This document shows, in pieces, positions 10,295-18,513 of a stretch of DNA of 44,179 nt. How positions within the stretch are numbered: position 1 is the first letter of the stretch; every line of letters starts with the position of its first letter. Where the stretch lies: the NCBI RefSeq assembly GCF_012932365.1, contig NZ_JAAIIH010000018.1, positions 1 through 44,179 of the forward strand. Direction: 5' to 3'. Source of the DNA: Bifidobacterium moraviense. Lineage in GTDB: Bacteria; Actinomycetota; Actinomycetes; Actinomycetales; Bifidobacteriaceae. The notes under the pieces are model-generated. The model searched no databases. It had not been told where the DNA came from and saw nothing but the letters and a program-made list of their open reading frames with translations. The translations under genes were made by a program, and so were the position numbers.

Positions 10295-10986
10295 AGCGCA
10301 CCCCGTCTGGTGAGCAGATGGATCGCCTCGAGCAGACTGTGGGCGCCGAGCTTGGCGAGCGCGCGGTTGCGGTAGGAGTACACCGTGGTGGGCCCCACGC
10401 CCATGGCCCGCGTGATCTCCTCCGTGCTCATGCCGCGCGCGTAGTGCCGGAGCGTCTCCAGTTCGCGGGCGGACAGCGGCTGCGAATCCGGGACGGGCCG
10501 TCGGTCGCCGGCGTCCGGTTCGTTCCCGCGGACCCGGCCGTTCTCGTCGTCCAGGCCCCTTGGGCGTTCCGCGCCGGTTCGCCGCCTCCTCGCAGCCTCG
10601 GCGATCGCCGCGCCCAGTCCCGTGCCGATCTCCTCCTTGCCCATCAGCACGTCCATGCCCGCCGCGCGCGCCTCGTCCCGGAACCGGTCCGCCGAATAGG
10701 CGGTGACCCCCACCATGCCGATGCCCTCCGTGCCCGCACGCCCGCGGATCCGCCGGCACACCTGAAGACCGGAGATGTCCCCCAGCGAAACGTCCACCAC
10801 CATCACGTCCGGCAGCGCGCCCCGGCCGCGCAGCGCGCGCGTCACCAGCTGCAGCGCCTCCACCCCGGACATGGCCCGCCACAGCACCACGCAGCCGCGG
10901 ACGCGCCCCGCGGCGGCCACCAGCATGTCGAGCGCCAGCGGATCGTTGTCCGTCACCCCGACGCGAATCAGCCGTTCCCTGTCCAT
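10291..10986 (-). CDS. NarL/LuxR-family response regulator
   Basis: A 231-residue two-domain regulator. The receiver has the acidic pocket DND (13-15), the phosphoacceptor in VVDVSLGDISGL (Asp65), the switch threonine in VTAYSADRF and the lysine in VLMGKEE. The DNA-binding domain is a LuxR helix-turn-helix (LSARELETLRHYARGMST ... TVYSYRNRALAKLG). A charged linker of about 40 residues separates them. The ATG at 10986 is my choice; one at 10995 is also possible. Neither has a good ribosome-binding site, and a CACAAT hexamer 9 bases upstream could give a leaderless transcript. It shares a distinctive receiver with the second regulator in this window (27925-28632), so they are paralogues. Probably autoregulated through the dyad at 11039-11057. 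Confidence 0.9.
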   Translation of the reverse strand: MDRERLIRVGVTDNDPLALDMLVAAAGRVRGCVVLWRAMSGVEALQLVTRALRGRGALPDVMVVDVSLGDISGLQVCRRIRGRAGTEGIGMVGVTAYSADRFRDEARAAGMDVLMGKEEIGTGLGAAIAEAARRRRTGAERPRGLDDENGRVRGNEPDAGDRRPVPDSQPLSARELETLRHYARGMSTEEITRAMGVGPTTVYSYRNRALAKLGAHSLLEAIHLLTRRGAL

Positions 10987-11038
10987 ACGGCCCATTGTGG
11001 CATCCGCGGCCATGCGTCGCCATGCGGGAGCCCGCTCC

Positions 11039-11057
11039 TGCCGTACCCGCTACGGCA
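11039..11057. promoter_or_regulatory. Operator-like dyad upstream of the response regulator
   Basis: TGCCGTA-CCCGC-TACGGCA. The arms are identical to those at 8916-8934; only one base of the spacer differs. It lies about 41 bp upstream of a CACAATGG sequence in front of the regulator gene, about one helical turn further than in the other copy. It could also affect the divergent membrane protein gene at 11120. Confidence 0.65.
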
Positions 11058-11119
11058 CGGCGTTGCGCGACGCGCGGCAGCAGCGTTGAATGCGGTTACG
11101 GGCAGACAAAGGGGTGGCC

Positions 11120-11830
11120 ATGGGCACGCATCGCGCATTCCATTACTGGCGCAGGGGACGGCGTCTCGGATCGGCCGCGCTCGTGCTCGCAGCCGGGTAC
11201 GTGGCGACCTGGCTGTGGTGGGACGTGAGCGTCGACACGTATCTGCTCGGACAGTACTACGGGGTCACGGTGTCCGTCATGCAGGTGTCCCCCGCCGTGT
11301 TCGGCACCGCGGCGTTGGCGCTGACCGCGCCGGACATGCCACGCATGGAGCTGCTGTGCGGCCGGCGCACGCACGATCTGACGGCCGCGTTCATGGCCGT
11401 GGTCGCGCTGTGTGCCAGCTGCATGGTCCCCGCCGTGCGTCTGCTGTTGGACGTCGCGCCCGTCCGATGGATCCCGGGTGCGGGCGACGCCGGGCGGCGT
11501 CCGTTCGCTCCCGCGACGTGGGAGCTCCTCGCGCTGATGTGGATGCCGTGCGCGCTGACGATGGCCGTGGCCGTCATCGGGGTCACGGTGTGCGGGCGGC
11601 TGGCCGGCGGCGGCATCGTGCTGGTCTGGCTCGCGCTGCTGCTGGTCGTCGCCTCGTGGAAGCCCGTCTCGCGCCTGTCGCCGTTCATGTGGGATTCCTC
11701 CGTCCGCGGCGACGGCATGCCCGCCGCGATGGCGGCCGTGTTCCTCGCCGCGTGCGTGCTGCAATGGCAGTGCCTGCGCCGCGGCTGGACGCTCGCCGGC
11801 CGCTACGCGCCCTTCTCCGCCGTCAGGTAG
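11120..11830 (+). CDS. Predicted membrane protein
   Basis: A 236-residue integral membrane protein of no family I recognise. About six hydrophobic segments are visible (roughly residues 20-35, 55-75, 96-118, 145-172, 177-195, 213-228), with short loops and a positively charged N-terminus, suggesting an inside N-terminus. There is no obvious active-site motif. AAAGGGG precedes the ATG at 11120 by a good distance. It is divergent from the two-component operon and shares its dyad region, so it may be part of the same regulon. Its last 19 codons lie in the 62-bp sequence that is repeated at 12552-12613, where they overlap the antisense end of prmC. An immunity or accessory role for the ABC system is possible but unproven. 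Confidence 0.75.
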   Translation: MGTHRAFHYWRRGRRLGSAALVLAAGYVATWLWWDVSVDTYLLGQYYGVTVSVMQVSPAVFGTAALALTAPDMPRMELLCGRRTHDLTAAFMAVVALCASCMVPAVRLLLDVAPVRWIPGAGDAGRRPFAPATWELLALMWMPCALTMAVAVIGVTVCGRLAGGGIVLVWLALLLVVASWKPVSRLSPFMWDSSVRGDGMPAAMAAVFLAACVLQWQCLRRGWTLAGRYAPFSAVR

Positions 11831-11835
11831 CGGGG
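11774..11835. repeat. 62-bp direct repeat, left copy
   Basis: Exactly identical to 12552-12613, 778 bp away. On the plus strand it encodes the C-terminus of the membrane protein (ending at 11830). On the minus strand it encodes a ghost copy of the prmC C-terminus (RPRYLTAEKGA, stop). The two copies bracket the MntA/HepT genes exactly, which is an insertion signature. Confidence 0.97.
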
Positions 11836-11854
11836 CGTGGACTACCATGAGGAC

Positions 11855-12178
11855 ATGGGCACTCTTTCGTTGGAACAGGTAAGGTCCGCCGCACGTCGCG
11901 TCGCCGCGAACCACGGCGTGGGGGCCATGTATGTCTACGGTTCGGTGGCGCGCGGCGACAACGGACCGTTTTCCGATGTGGATCTCGTCTACCGTCTGAA
12001 CGAGGGCAACAAGGCCACGGCCGGAGCCATCCTGTCGTTGAAGGACGATCTGGAATCGGAGCTCGGGTCACCGGTGTCGCTGCTGTCCATGAGGACGCTG
12101 CTGTTCAATGCCGAGCACACCGCATCCGGCAGACGCTTCTACGATGCCATCAACGACGATCTGACGAGGATCGTGTGA
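11855..12178 (+). CDS. mntA: MntA-type nucleotidyltransferase antitoxin
   Basis: A 107-residue minimal nucleotidyltransferase. The signature GS-x10-DxD is intact: Gly29-Ser30 and Asp41/Asp43 in YVYGSVARGDNGPFSDVDL. Members paired with HepT proteins act as antitoxins by adding AMP residues to a tyrosine of the toxin. The paired HEPN gene follows directly with overlapping stop and start codons, as is typical. The start is uncertain: ATG 11855 has a GAGGA only 1 base upstream, while an in-frame GTG at 11837 lies just outside the 62-bp repeat. The gene pair is bracketed by 62-bp direct repeats, so it arrived by insertion. Family assignment is firm; activity here is inferred. Confidence 0.9.
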   Translation: MGTLSLEQVRSAARRVAANHGVGAMYVYGSVARGDNGPFSDVDLVYRLNEGNKATAGAILSLKDDLESELGSPVSLLSMRTLLFNAEHTASGRRFYDAINDDLTRIV

Positions 12179-12537
12179 TGAAGGATTCCGAACGTGACGA
12201 ACTGCTGCTGGACGAGCTCATCGAGCATCTGCAGTACGCCCATGACGACGTCTCCGCATTCGACCGGGCCGAGGATCTGGCGCTGAGCCGCAAGGACCGC
12301 AATTCCGCGGCCAAGGAGATCGAACAGGCGCAGGAATGCGCGAGTCGTCTGTCCGACGCATCGCTCGCCGCGATGACGGATGTTCCGTGGAGGGAGCTTC
12401 GCGGTCTGCGCAACGTCATCGTCCATGAATACGGCGATGTTGACTGGGACGTGCTCTACGACACCGTCATGATCGACTTCCCGCCCGTCATCGGGGCTCT
12501 GAGACGACATCGCGGGCACGCGGACCGCTCCGAGTGA
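12178..12537 (+). CDS. hepT: HepT-type HEPN toxin (DUF86)
   Basis: A 119-residue all-alpha HEPN-domain protein. The catalytic motif R-x4-H-x-Y reads RNVIVHEY (Arg78, His83, Tyr85), the form used by HepT ribonuclease toxins. The tyrosine is the residue that partner MntA proteins AMPylate in characterised systems. The ATG at 12178 overlaps the mntA stop (TGATG) and has GAGGAT 8 bases upstream; a GTG at 12175 is also possible. The full catalytic motif suggests a live toxin held in check by its partner. Likely role: RNA cleavage under stress or phage attack, or plasmid-like stabilisation. The next 14 bases lead straight into the right 62-bp repeat. Confidence 0.9.
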   Translation: MKDSERDELLLDELIEHLQYAHDDVSAFDRAEDLALSRKDRNSAAKEIEQAQECASRLSDASLAAMTDVPWRELRGLRNVIVHEYGDVDWDVLYDTVMIDFPPVIGALRRHRGHADRSE

Positions 12538-12551
12538 ACCTGTCGAATGAA

Positions 12552-12613
12552 CTGCGCCGCGGCTGGACGCTCGCCGGCCGCTACGCGCCCTTCTCCGCCG
12601 TCAGGTAGCGGGG
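12552..12613. repeat. 62-bp direct repeat, right copy
   Basis: Exactly identical to 11774-11835. On the minus strand it contains the functional last codons and stop of prmC (12581-12583). On the plus strand it carries a ghost of the membrane-protein C-terminus with its TAG stop. Before the insertion there was probably one copy, in which the two convergent genes overlapped by 28 bp. Confidence 0.97.
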
Positions 12614-13516
12614 GCGGCCGGTGTAGTCGTTGTGTGTGACGGCCGTGGCGAAGCCGGCGACGTGCGCGTAGGCGGCGAGGCGGTCGCCCTGCATGATGTC
12701 GTGTTCCATGACGAACAGGCCGCCCGGGCGCAGCAGAGCGAAGGCGCGTTCGATGATGCGCTCGGGGATGAGCGTGCCGTCCGCGGAGCCACCGTACAGG
12801 GCCAGCGCCGGATCGTGGTCGCGCACCTCGGGCTGTTCGGGGATCTGCGATTCGGGCACGTACGGCGGGTTGGAGATCACCAGATCGACGGTGCCGTCGA
12901 GCGCGGCGAGCGTGCCGCGGCTCGTGGCGTCGCCGATCTCCAGCTGGTAGTTGTATCCCACCTGCGGGTTGATGCGGGCCACGGCCTCGAGGTTGCGCTT
13001 GGTCCATGCGGCGGTGCGCTCGGAGAGCTCCACGGCCCACACCTGCGCGCCGGGTACCTCGCTGGCCACGGCGAGTCCGATCGCGCCGGATCCGGCGCAC
13101 AGGTCCACCACGCGCGGCGAGTACAGGCCATGCTGCGCGGTGAGCCAGTCGAGTCCCTCCTGCACCACGAGCTCGGTCTCCGGGCGCGGGATGAACACGC
13201 CGGGGCCCACCTGAAGGTCGAGGTAGCGGAACGGCGCGTGTCCGGTGACGTACTGCAGCGGCTCGCGGCTCGCGCGGCGGGCGACCATCGCGTCGAACCC
13301 GTCCGGCACCGTCCACGTCTCCCCCATGAGCATGGCCTTGTCCACGTCGCGCGGTTCGCGTCCCGCCGCGTGGGCGAGCAGCAGCTTCGCGTCGTGGTCG
13401 GGCGTGTCGACGCCGGCCTCGCGCAGGCGCGCGGCGGCGGCGCGGATCAGGTCGGCGACGGGAACGGTCTGGGCGGCAACGGTCATGGCGGGAACGGTCG
13501 GTGCGGGAACAGTCAT
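12581..13516 (-). CDS. prmC: Peptide chain release factor N5-glutamine methyltransferase
   Basis: Methylates the glutamine of the GGQ motif in release factors RF1 and RF2, using SAM. The 311-residue protein has the N-terminal helical substrate-binding domain, the SAM site DLCAGSGAIGLAVA (about 139-152) and the catalytic NPPY at 216-219 (VISNPPYVPES). The start at 13516 has AAGGTG upstream; the first 20 residues include a repeated Thr-Val-Pro stretch. It lies directly downstream of prfA, encoding its substrate, as in most bacteria. Its last codons lie in the right 62-bp repeat, so the insertion spared the reading frame. In other actinobacteria sua5 follows next; here toxin-antitoxin and sensor genes do. 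Confidence 0.95.
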   Translation of the reverse strand: MTVPAPTVPAMTVAAQTVPVADLIRAAAARLREAGVDTPDHDAKLLLAHAAGREPRDVDKAMLMGETWTVPDGFDAMVARRASREPLQYVTGHAPFRYLDLQVGPGVFIPRPETELVVQEGLDWLTAQHGLYSPRVVDLCAGSGAIGLAVASEVPGAQVWAVELSERTAAWTKRNLEAVARINPQVGYNYQLEIGDATSRGTLAALDGTVDLVISNPPYVPESQIPEQPEVRDHDPALALYGGSADGTLIPERIIERAFALLRPGGLFVMEHDIMQGDRLAAYAHVAGFATAVTHNDYTGRPRYLTAEKGA

Positions 13517-13570
13517 GGGATCACCTTCGTACGGCACTGCGTGTACGGATGGGCGGCGCGGCGTCCCGCG

Positions 13571-14659
13571 CTACTGCTGGCTGGCGAGGCGCTCGGCCTC
13601 GTCCGCCTGGATGTCGGAGTCGATCACGGCCTGCAGGTCGCCGTCGAGCACCTGGTCCAGGTTGTACGCCTTGTAGTTGGTGCGGTGGTCCACGATGCGG
13701 TTCTCCGGGAAGTTGTAGGTGCGGATGCGCTCGGAGCGGTCGAGCGAACGGACCTGCGAGTGGCGCATGTCGGCGGCCTCGGCGGCCTCCTGCTCGTGCT
13801 TCATGGCGAGCAGTCGGCTCTTGAGCACGCGCAGCGCGGCGGCGCGGTTCTGGATCTGCGACTTCTCGTCCTGCATGTTCACGGTGATGCCGGTGGGGAT
13901 GTGCGTCATGCGCACGGCGGAGTACGTGGTGTTCACGGACTGGCCGCCGGGGCCGGAGCTCATGAAGATGTCGATCTTGAGGTCCTTCGGATCGATCTCG
14001 ATCTCGTCGTCGTCCTCGTCGGCTTCGGGGAACACGATCACGCCCGCCGCGGACGTCTGGATGCGGCCCTGCGATTCGGTGACGGGGATGCGCTGCACGC
14101 GGTGCACGCCGCCCTCGTACTTGAGCGACGCCCACACGCCGTCCTCCGGCGCGGGCGTACCCTTGGCGCGGATGGCCATCTGCACGTCCTTGACGCCGCC
14201 GAGCTCGGTGGTGTTCTCCGACTGGATGGTGACGGTCCAGCCGCGCTTCTCCGCGTAGCGCGTGTACATGCGCATCAGGTCGCCGGCGAACAGCGCGGCC
14301 TCCTCACCGCCGGTGCCGGCCTTGATCTCCATGATCGTGTCGCGCGCGTCGTCCGGGTCGCGCGGGATGAGCGCGGTCCTGAGCTTCTCCGTGACGCCCG
14401 GCAGCTCGCCTTCGAGGCGCTTGGCCTCCTCGGCGAAGTCCGGGTCCTCGGACGCCATCTCGCGCGCGGCCTCGAGGTCGTCGCGCACCGTCGTGTACGC
14501 GGTGTAGGCGCTCACGATCGCGCCGAGCTCGGCGTGGCGACGGCCCAGCTTGCGCAGCTTGTCCGGGTCGGACACGATGTCCGGGTCGGCCATCTGCTGC
14601 TCGATGGACCGGTACTCCTCAAGCGCGGTCACGGCCGCGGGGAACTGTTCGTCTGCCAT
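13571..14659 (-). CDS. prfA: Peptide chain release factor 1
   Basis: Class I release factor that reads UAA and UAG and triggers peptide release on the ribosome. The 362 residues are the normal length. The stop-codon recognition tripeptide of RF1, Pro-Val-Thr, is at 192-194 ([10 protein letters not shown]), and the GGQ catalytic motif is at 238-240 ([10 protein letters not shown]). The N-terminal helical domain and the C-terminal RSYNFPxNRxxDHR-type motif (here [17 protein letters not shown]) are also clear. The start at 14659 is preceded by AAGGAC. It sits between rpmE and prmC in one direction, separated from rpmE by a terminator. Confidence 0.97.
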   Translation of the reverse strand: MADEQFPAAVTALEEYRSIEQQMADPDIVSDPDKLRKLGRRHAELGAIVSAYTAYTTVRDDLEAAREMASEDPDFAEEAKRLEGELPGVTEKLRTALIPRDPDDARDTIMEIKAGTGGEEAALFAGDLMRMYTRYAEKRGWTVTIQSENTTELGGVKDVQMAIRAKGTPAPEDGVWASLKYEGGVHRVQRIPVTESQGRIQTSAAGVIVFPEADEDDDEIEIDPKDLKIDIFMSSGPGGQSVNTTYSAVRMTHIPTGITVNMQDEKSQIQNRAAALRVLKSRLLAMKHEQEAAEAADMRHSQVRSLDRSERIRTYNFPENRIVDHRTNYKAYNLDQVLDGDLQAVIDSDIQADEAERLASQQ

Positions 14660-14756
14660 GGAAGTCCTTGCGATGCTCGCCCGACGACGGTCGGAACGGA
14701 ATGGAAATCGGGAAAAGAAAAAGGAAGAAAGAGGACGGAAACGGGTTCCGGATATG

Positions 14757-14793
14757 AAAACGCCAGCCGGCGCAGGGTATGCGGGGGCTGGCG
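14757..14793 (-). terminator. Rho-independent terminator after rpmE
   Basis: On the minus strand CGCCAGCCCC pairs with the GGCTGGCG arm across 14761-14793, and the stem is followed directly by TTTT (14760-14757). It lies 10 bp beyond the rpmE stop and should reduce read-through into prfA. Confidence 0.88.
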
Positions 14794-14802
14794 CGAAGTA
14801 TG

Positions 14803-15015
14803 CTACTTGGTCTTCTTGCCGTAGCGCTTCTCGAAGCGAGCCACGCGGCCACCGGTGTCGAGAATCTTCTGCTTGCCGGTATAGAACGGGTGGCACTGCG
14901 AGCACACGTCAACGAACATGTGATCTTCCTTGCCGGCGGTGCGGGTCACGAAGGTGTTGCCGCACGAGCAAGTCACCTCAACGGGGTGATAATCGGGATG
15001 GATACCCTGCTTCAT
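14803..15015 (-). CDS. rpmE: 50S ribosomal protein L31
   Basis: A 70-residue ribosomal protein of the large subunit. It is the zinc-binding (C+) form: cysteines occur in TCSCGNTF and [11 protein letters not shown], giving the four-cysteine site. The ending [14 protein letters not shown] is typical. Start ATG at 15015 with GGAGACAAC upstream. The gene is followed by a strong terminator and then prfA. Confidence 0.97.
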   Translation of the reverse strand: MKQGIHPDYHPVEVTCSCGNTFVTRTAGKEDHMFVDVCSQCHPFYTGKQKILDTGGRVARFEKRYGKKTK

Positions 15016-15167
15016 GTTGTCTCCTATGGAATTCGGGGGACCCGGGTCGTCCGCCGGTATGGCAGGCGTGAACCGGAACCTATGGGATTATACGCCGTGG
15101 TGCGGATGTGCGACACACCGCGCCGTGCGGCCGTCGGCACGCGCATGCCGCGTCTGCCGGAACCCGC

Positions 15168-15980
15168 CTACTGGAACTGCAGGAAGTCCACGAACGCGAG
15201 CGGCCACTGCGTGCCCGCGCTCACGTTGCCGAAGCCCAGGATCGCCCCGTCCGGCAGCCCCTTGGCCTTCCACGTCCGCGATCTGCCGAGGTCGAGCCCC
15301 ACCGCGGTGTGCGCGGCGGAGGCATCCAGGTCGTCGGCGTAGACCACCGCGTCGCCGAGCGCAGCCAGACGAGAGGCATCGAGCACCGCGGAGGCGTCGT
15401 TGATGTTGTTGCGCTGCACCATCTCGCCGAACAGCGCCCTGGTGGCGATGACCGTGTTGATCTCGCCGGAGGCCATCATCGCGGCGAGCTTGGCGGAATC
15501 GTCCAGATAGGCGCCGCCGAGCATCGCGGAACCCGTGCCCGCGGAGGACGAGGACGACGCGGACGCCGAGGCATCATCGGACGCGGACGCGCTGGGCGAC
15601 GCCGTGGACGTGAGCACGAACGTGGCGTCGATGGCGAACACGCGCGGGTCCTCCTCGGGATGCGCCGCCGCGAAGTCGCCCTGCAGGTCGCTCAGCTTCT
15701 GCGACTGGTCCGCCAGACCGAACGTCGCCACGTACAGCTTGGTGGCCGGCGGGCGCGTGAGGTAGAACACGGTCATGCCGATCACGATGGCCACGGCCGC
15801 GATGATCGCCACCGTGCCCAGCAGGAAGTGCTGGATGAAGTAGGGGAACTTCTCCTCCCTGGGCAGCTCCCTGAGCGTCTGCCACTTCGACTGGTTGGCG
15901 TACGTGTTGGTCTTCGCCAGATCGGCCACGGCCGACAGCTGGTCCTTCGACAGGCCCGTCTCGATGCTCTTCTTGTCCAT
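15168..15980 (-). CDS. Membrane-anchored hypothetical protein
   Basis: A 270-residue protein with a cytoplasmic N-terminus of about 50 residues, one membrane helix (about 51-76, LLGTVAIIAAVAIVIGMTVFYL) and an exported C-terminal domain of about 190 residues. A low-complexity serine/alanine/aspartate stretch lies at about 128-148, and the rest ends in GTQWPLAFVDFLQFQ. I recognise no catalytic family; the extracellular part (phrases such as KLYVATFGLADQ and EINTVIATRALFGEMV) has the feel of a ligand-binding or sensor domain. It lies downstream of the zinc-ribbon protein gene on the same strand with a 75-bp gap, so the two may be cotranscribed and work together at the envelope. Confidence 0.8.
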   Translation of the reverse strand: MDKKSIETGLSKDQLSAVADLAKTNTYANQSKWQTLRELPREEKFPYFIQHFLLGTVAIIAAVAIVIGMTVFYLTRPPATKLYVATFGLADQSQKLSDLQGDFAAAHPEEDPRVFAIDATFVLTSTASPSASASDDASASASSSSSAGTGSAMLGGAYLDDSAKLAAMMASGEINTVIATRALFGEMVQRNNINDASAVLDASRLAALGDAVVYADDLDASAAHTAVGLDLGRSRTWKAKGLPDGAILGFGNVSAGTQWPLAFVDFLQFQ

Positions 15981-16055
15981 GCGCGCTCCTCGATGCCGGA
16001 CGGCGCGTCCGTCCCGCGGCTGTGGTGTACCTTACCACCGCGGGCTCGACGCGGC

Positions 16056-18218
16056 TCAGCGCGAGGCGGAGGGCGTGGCCGCCGCGGTGGGCGACGAGGA
16101 CGCGGCGCCGGAGGACGCGCCCGGCGTCGGCACCACGCCGGTGGGATCGGCGCCGGTGGTCAGCACGTAGCGCGCGGACGAGGATGAGGAACTCGAGGAC
16201 GACGATGAGGAGGACGAGCTCGAGGACGACGTGGCCTGGATCATGTCCCACAGCTGCCAGTTCGTCACGTTCACGTCCGGCGAGTCGGTCAGCTTGCCCC
16301 AGTCGCTCACGGGCAGCAGCGTGTAGTCGTGCGAGACGGTGTTGCCGGCCAGATCGATCACGATGGACTCGTCGGTGGTCTGCGCGTACACCTGCCCGGT
16401 CATCGGGTTGATGCCGGTCACGCCCTTGCTGCGTCCGGAGTCGGTCAGGTGCTGCCACTGGGAGGCGTCGAGCAGCTCGGTGGCGGCGAGGTCCGCGCCC
16501 ACGTGCACCACGTGGTGCGTGCCGTCGTTGTAGTTGCCGTACTCCACGAGCAGCGAGCCGTCGTGGAACTGGCGGAACCTGAACGACGTGCGCGACGCCT
16601 TGGCGTTCTCCGTCTCCTGGAAGCCCACCAGCTCGGCCATCGACCTGGAGGATCCGTCCGCGGAGTACACGCGTGTGGTGCCCAGATACATGTTGCCGTT
16701 GCTGTACGGCATGACGTTCCCGCCGATCACGGCCGCGCGGTCGATCGAGCAGTCGGTGGAGGCGTTGGACGCGTCGCAGAAGTTGAGCGGCTGGTCGAAC
16801 ACCGGCTGATTGGAGTCGACGTCGTAGATGCGGTAGTGGTCGGTCTTCGCCAGATACTTGCCGTCGAGCTGCAGCGGGCTCACGGACGCGTTCGTCACGT
16901 CCATGCCGGAGTAGCCGCCGGAGGAGCCGTAGCGCGGCGTGGCCTGCGTGGCGAAGGTCTGCAACGGCAGCATCGCGTTGGTCGACTTGTTCACGGCCAC
17001 CAGCTGCACGTGGTCGATGTCCTGGCTCACCGGATCGCGGCCGTTGACCTGGATCTGCTCGCGCGTGCGCCAGCTCTTCTCCACCACGATGGACTGCTCC
17101 GAGGCGGCCGCGCGCGAGAAGCGGTAGTTCTGCTTGTCGCTGGCCACGTTGTCCTCCTCGGTATTGAGGTCGATGCGCTGGCCGATCGTGCAGGAGCCGG
17201 AGTCGCCCAGCGTGAACGGCTGCGCGTACAGGTGCACGCTTTCCGGCGTGGTGCCGGTGGCCTTCACCTTGAGCTGGTAGAGCACGTACACGGTCGGATC
17301 GTCGCCGTAGGTGGCAGTCAGGGCGAAGTAGCTCGAGGTGTCGTCGGCGCTGTTGATGAGCTTCTCGTCGCCCTGCAGCACCGAGTCGACGCTGCACACG
17401 GCCACGGACTGGAGGCGCGGGGTCCACACGCCGAAGGAATAGTTGTCGTTGGTGTCGCCGGAACCGGAGCCGCCGCCGCACGAGTGCAGCTCGGTCACCA
17501 GCGCGCCGCCGCGCCAGTCCCATCCGGAGACGGGGAAGGTGGAGGATGCGGTGGAGGACGACGAGGACGTGGAGCTCGGCGAGGAGGACGAAGACGCCGA
17601 CGCGGAGGAGGACGCCGTGGACGACGCCGACGGCGAGGACGCGGGCGCGCACGGGATGGTGTCCGGCAGGCTCACGCGCGTGGCGGCAGGCCTGGCGCTG
17701 GGCGTGGCGGTGGTGGAGGACGATCCCGGCGTGCGCGACGACGAGGACGCGGAGGCGGACGGCGCCGCGGTGAGCGATGCCGGCGCGGTCGCCTCCGTCC
17801 CGGAACCGAAGACGCCCAGCTTCCACAGCAGGAGTCCGGCGACGACGCCGACGACCACGATCACGGCGATCACGATGGCGGCGATTTTGCCGGCCCTGCC
17901 CTTCTTCTTTCCGCCGTCGTCCGGGCTGCCGGGTGCGGCGGGCGTCGCAGGCGTGCCGGGTGCCGCCGGTGCCGACTGTACGGGCTGTACAGGCTGTACG
18001 GGCTGAGGCTGCGCGGGCTGAGGCTGAGGAGCGACGGGCGCCGGCGCCGCCTGCTGCGCGGGCTGAGGCGCGACGGCCTGCACGGCGGGCTGAGGCTGTG
18101 CGGTGGGCTGCTGCGGAACCTCGGCGGCGGTCCCGATGTCCAGCCGCGCGCCGCAGTTCACGCAGAACGTCGTCCCCGGCTCGTTTTCCTTGCCGCAATT
18201 CGTGCAGAACGTGCCCAT
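16056..18218 (-). CDS. Zinc-ribbon, membrane-anchored serine-rich protein
   Basis: A 720-residue protein. An N-terminal zinc ribbon (FCTNCGKENEPGTTFCVNCG, about residues 4-23) is followed by a Gln/Pro/Ala-rich linker, a basic patch, a single membrane helix at about 115-135 (IAAIVIAVIVVVGVVAGLLL) and a large extracellular part. The extracellular part starts and ends with serine-rich tracts (poly-Ser near the C-terminus) that flank a domain with many beta-strand-like segments and repeated YxxD/DxxN phrases, possibly a beta-propeller. The start at 18218 has GGGAGG at ideal spacing. Zinc ribbons on membrane proteins of this layout are common in bifidobacteria, but the function is not known. It is adjacent to another single-span protein. 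Confidence 0.82.
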   Translation of the reverse strand: MGTFCTNCGKENEPGTTFCVNCGARLDIGTAAEVPQQPTAQPQPAVQAVAPQPAQQAAPAPVAPQPQPAQPQPVQPVQPVQSAPAAPGTPATPAAPGSPDDGGKKKGRAGKIAAIVIAVIVVVGVVAGLLLWKLGVFGSGTEATAPASLTAAPSASASSSSRTPGSSSTTATPSARPAATRVSLPDTIPCAPASSPSASSTASSSASASSSSSPSSTSSSSSTASSTFPVSGWDWRGGALVTELHSCGGGSGSGDTNDNYSFGVWTPRLQSVAVCSVDSVLQGDEKLINSADDTSSYFALTATYGDDPTVYVLYQLKVKATGTTPESVHLYAQPFTLGDSGSCTIGQRIDLNTEEDNVASDKQNYRFSRAAASEQSIVVEKSWRTREQIQVNGRDPVSQDIDHVQLVAVNKSTNAMLPLQTFATQATPRYGSSGGYSGMDVTNASVSPLQLDGKYLAKTDHYRIYDVDSNQPVFDQPLNFCDASNASTDCSIDRAAVIGGNVMPYSNGNMYLGTTRVYSADGSSRSMAELVGFQETENAKASRTSFRFRQFHDGSLLVEYGNYNDGTHHVVHVGADLAATELLDASQWQHLTDSGRSKGVTGINPMTGQVYAQTTDESIVIDLAGNTVSHDYTLLPVSDWGKLTDSPDVNVTNWQLWDMIQATSSSSSSSSSSSSSSSSSSARYVLTTGADPTGVVPTPGASSGAASSSPTAAATPSASR

Positions 18219-18373
18219 GACAGGCCTCCCTTGGATCTCCCGATGCTCTCTGGGTCCCAAGGATATCCGCCCGCCCGGTCATCGTCCCGCGCCGCTCCCC
18301 CGGTGTCCCCGGGCGCCCGAATCCTCGGTATCCGCGTCGCCGCGTGCTATGATCGGACGTCGTCGCCAACGAC

Positions 18374-18447
18374 GGGGGCTTAGCTCAGTCGGTTAGAGCA
18401 TCGGACTCATAATCCGCCGGTCGTCAGTTCAAGCCTGTCAGCCCCCA
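18374..18447 (+). tRNA. tRNA with anticodon CAT (Met or Ile2)
   Basis: A cloverleaf can be drawn: acceptor stem GGGGGCT/AGCCCCC (7 perfect pairs), D arm GCTC/GAGC, anticodon loop CTCATAA with CAT at 18408-18410, and T loop TTCAAGC. The first pair is G-C, so it is not the initiator. There is one mismatch at the end of the anticodon stem and one T-T mismatch in the T stem. CAT can be elongator Met or, with lysidine, Ile; I cannot decide which. CCA is not encoded. Confidence 0.92.
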
Positions 18448-18513
18448 CTCATCCTTCCGCACGTTGCAGGTGCACGTCGCGCGTACGCATCGCCGCGCGC
18501 CTCACGCGGAGAC

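Noticed and set aside
14660..14905. A longer N-terminus for release factor 1
   Set aside because: The extra 82 codons cross the rpmE terminator and part of rpmE antisense; the family start fits ATG 14659.
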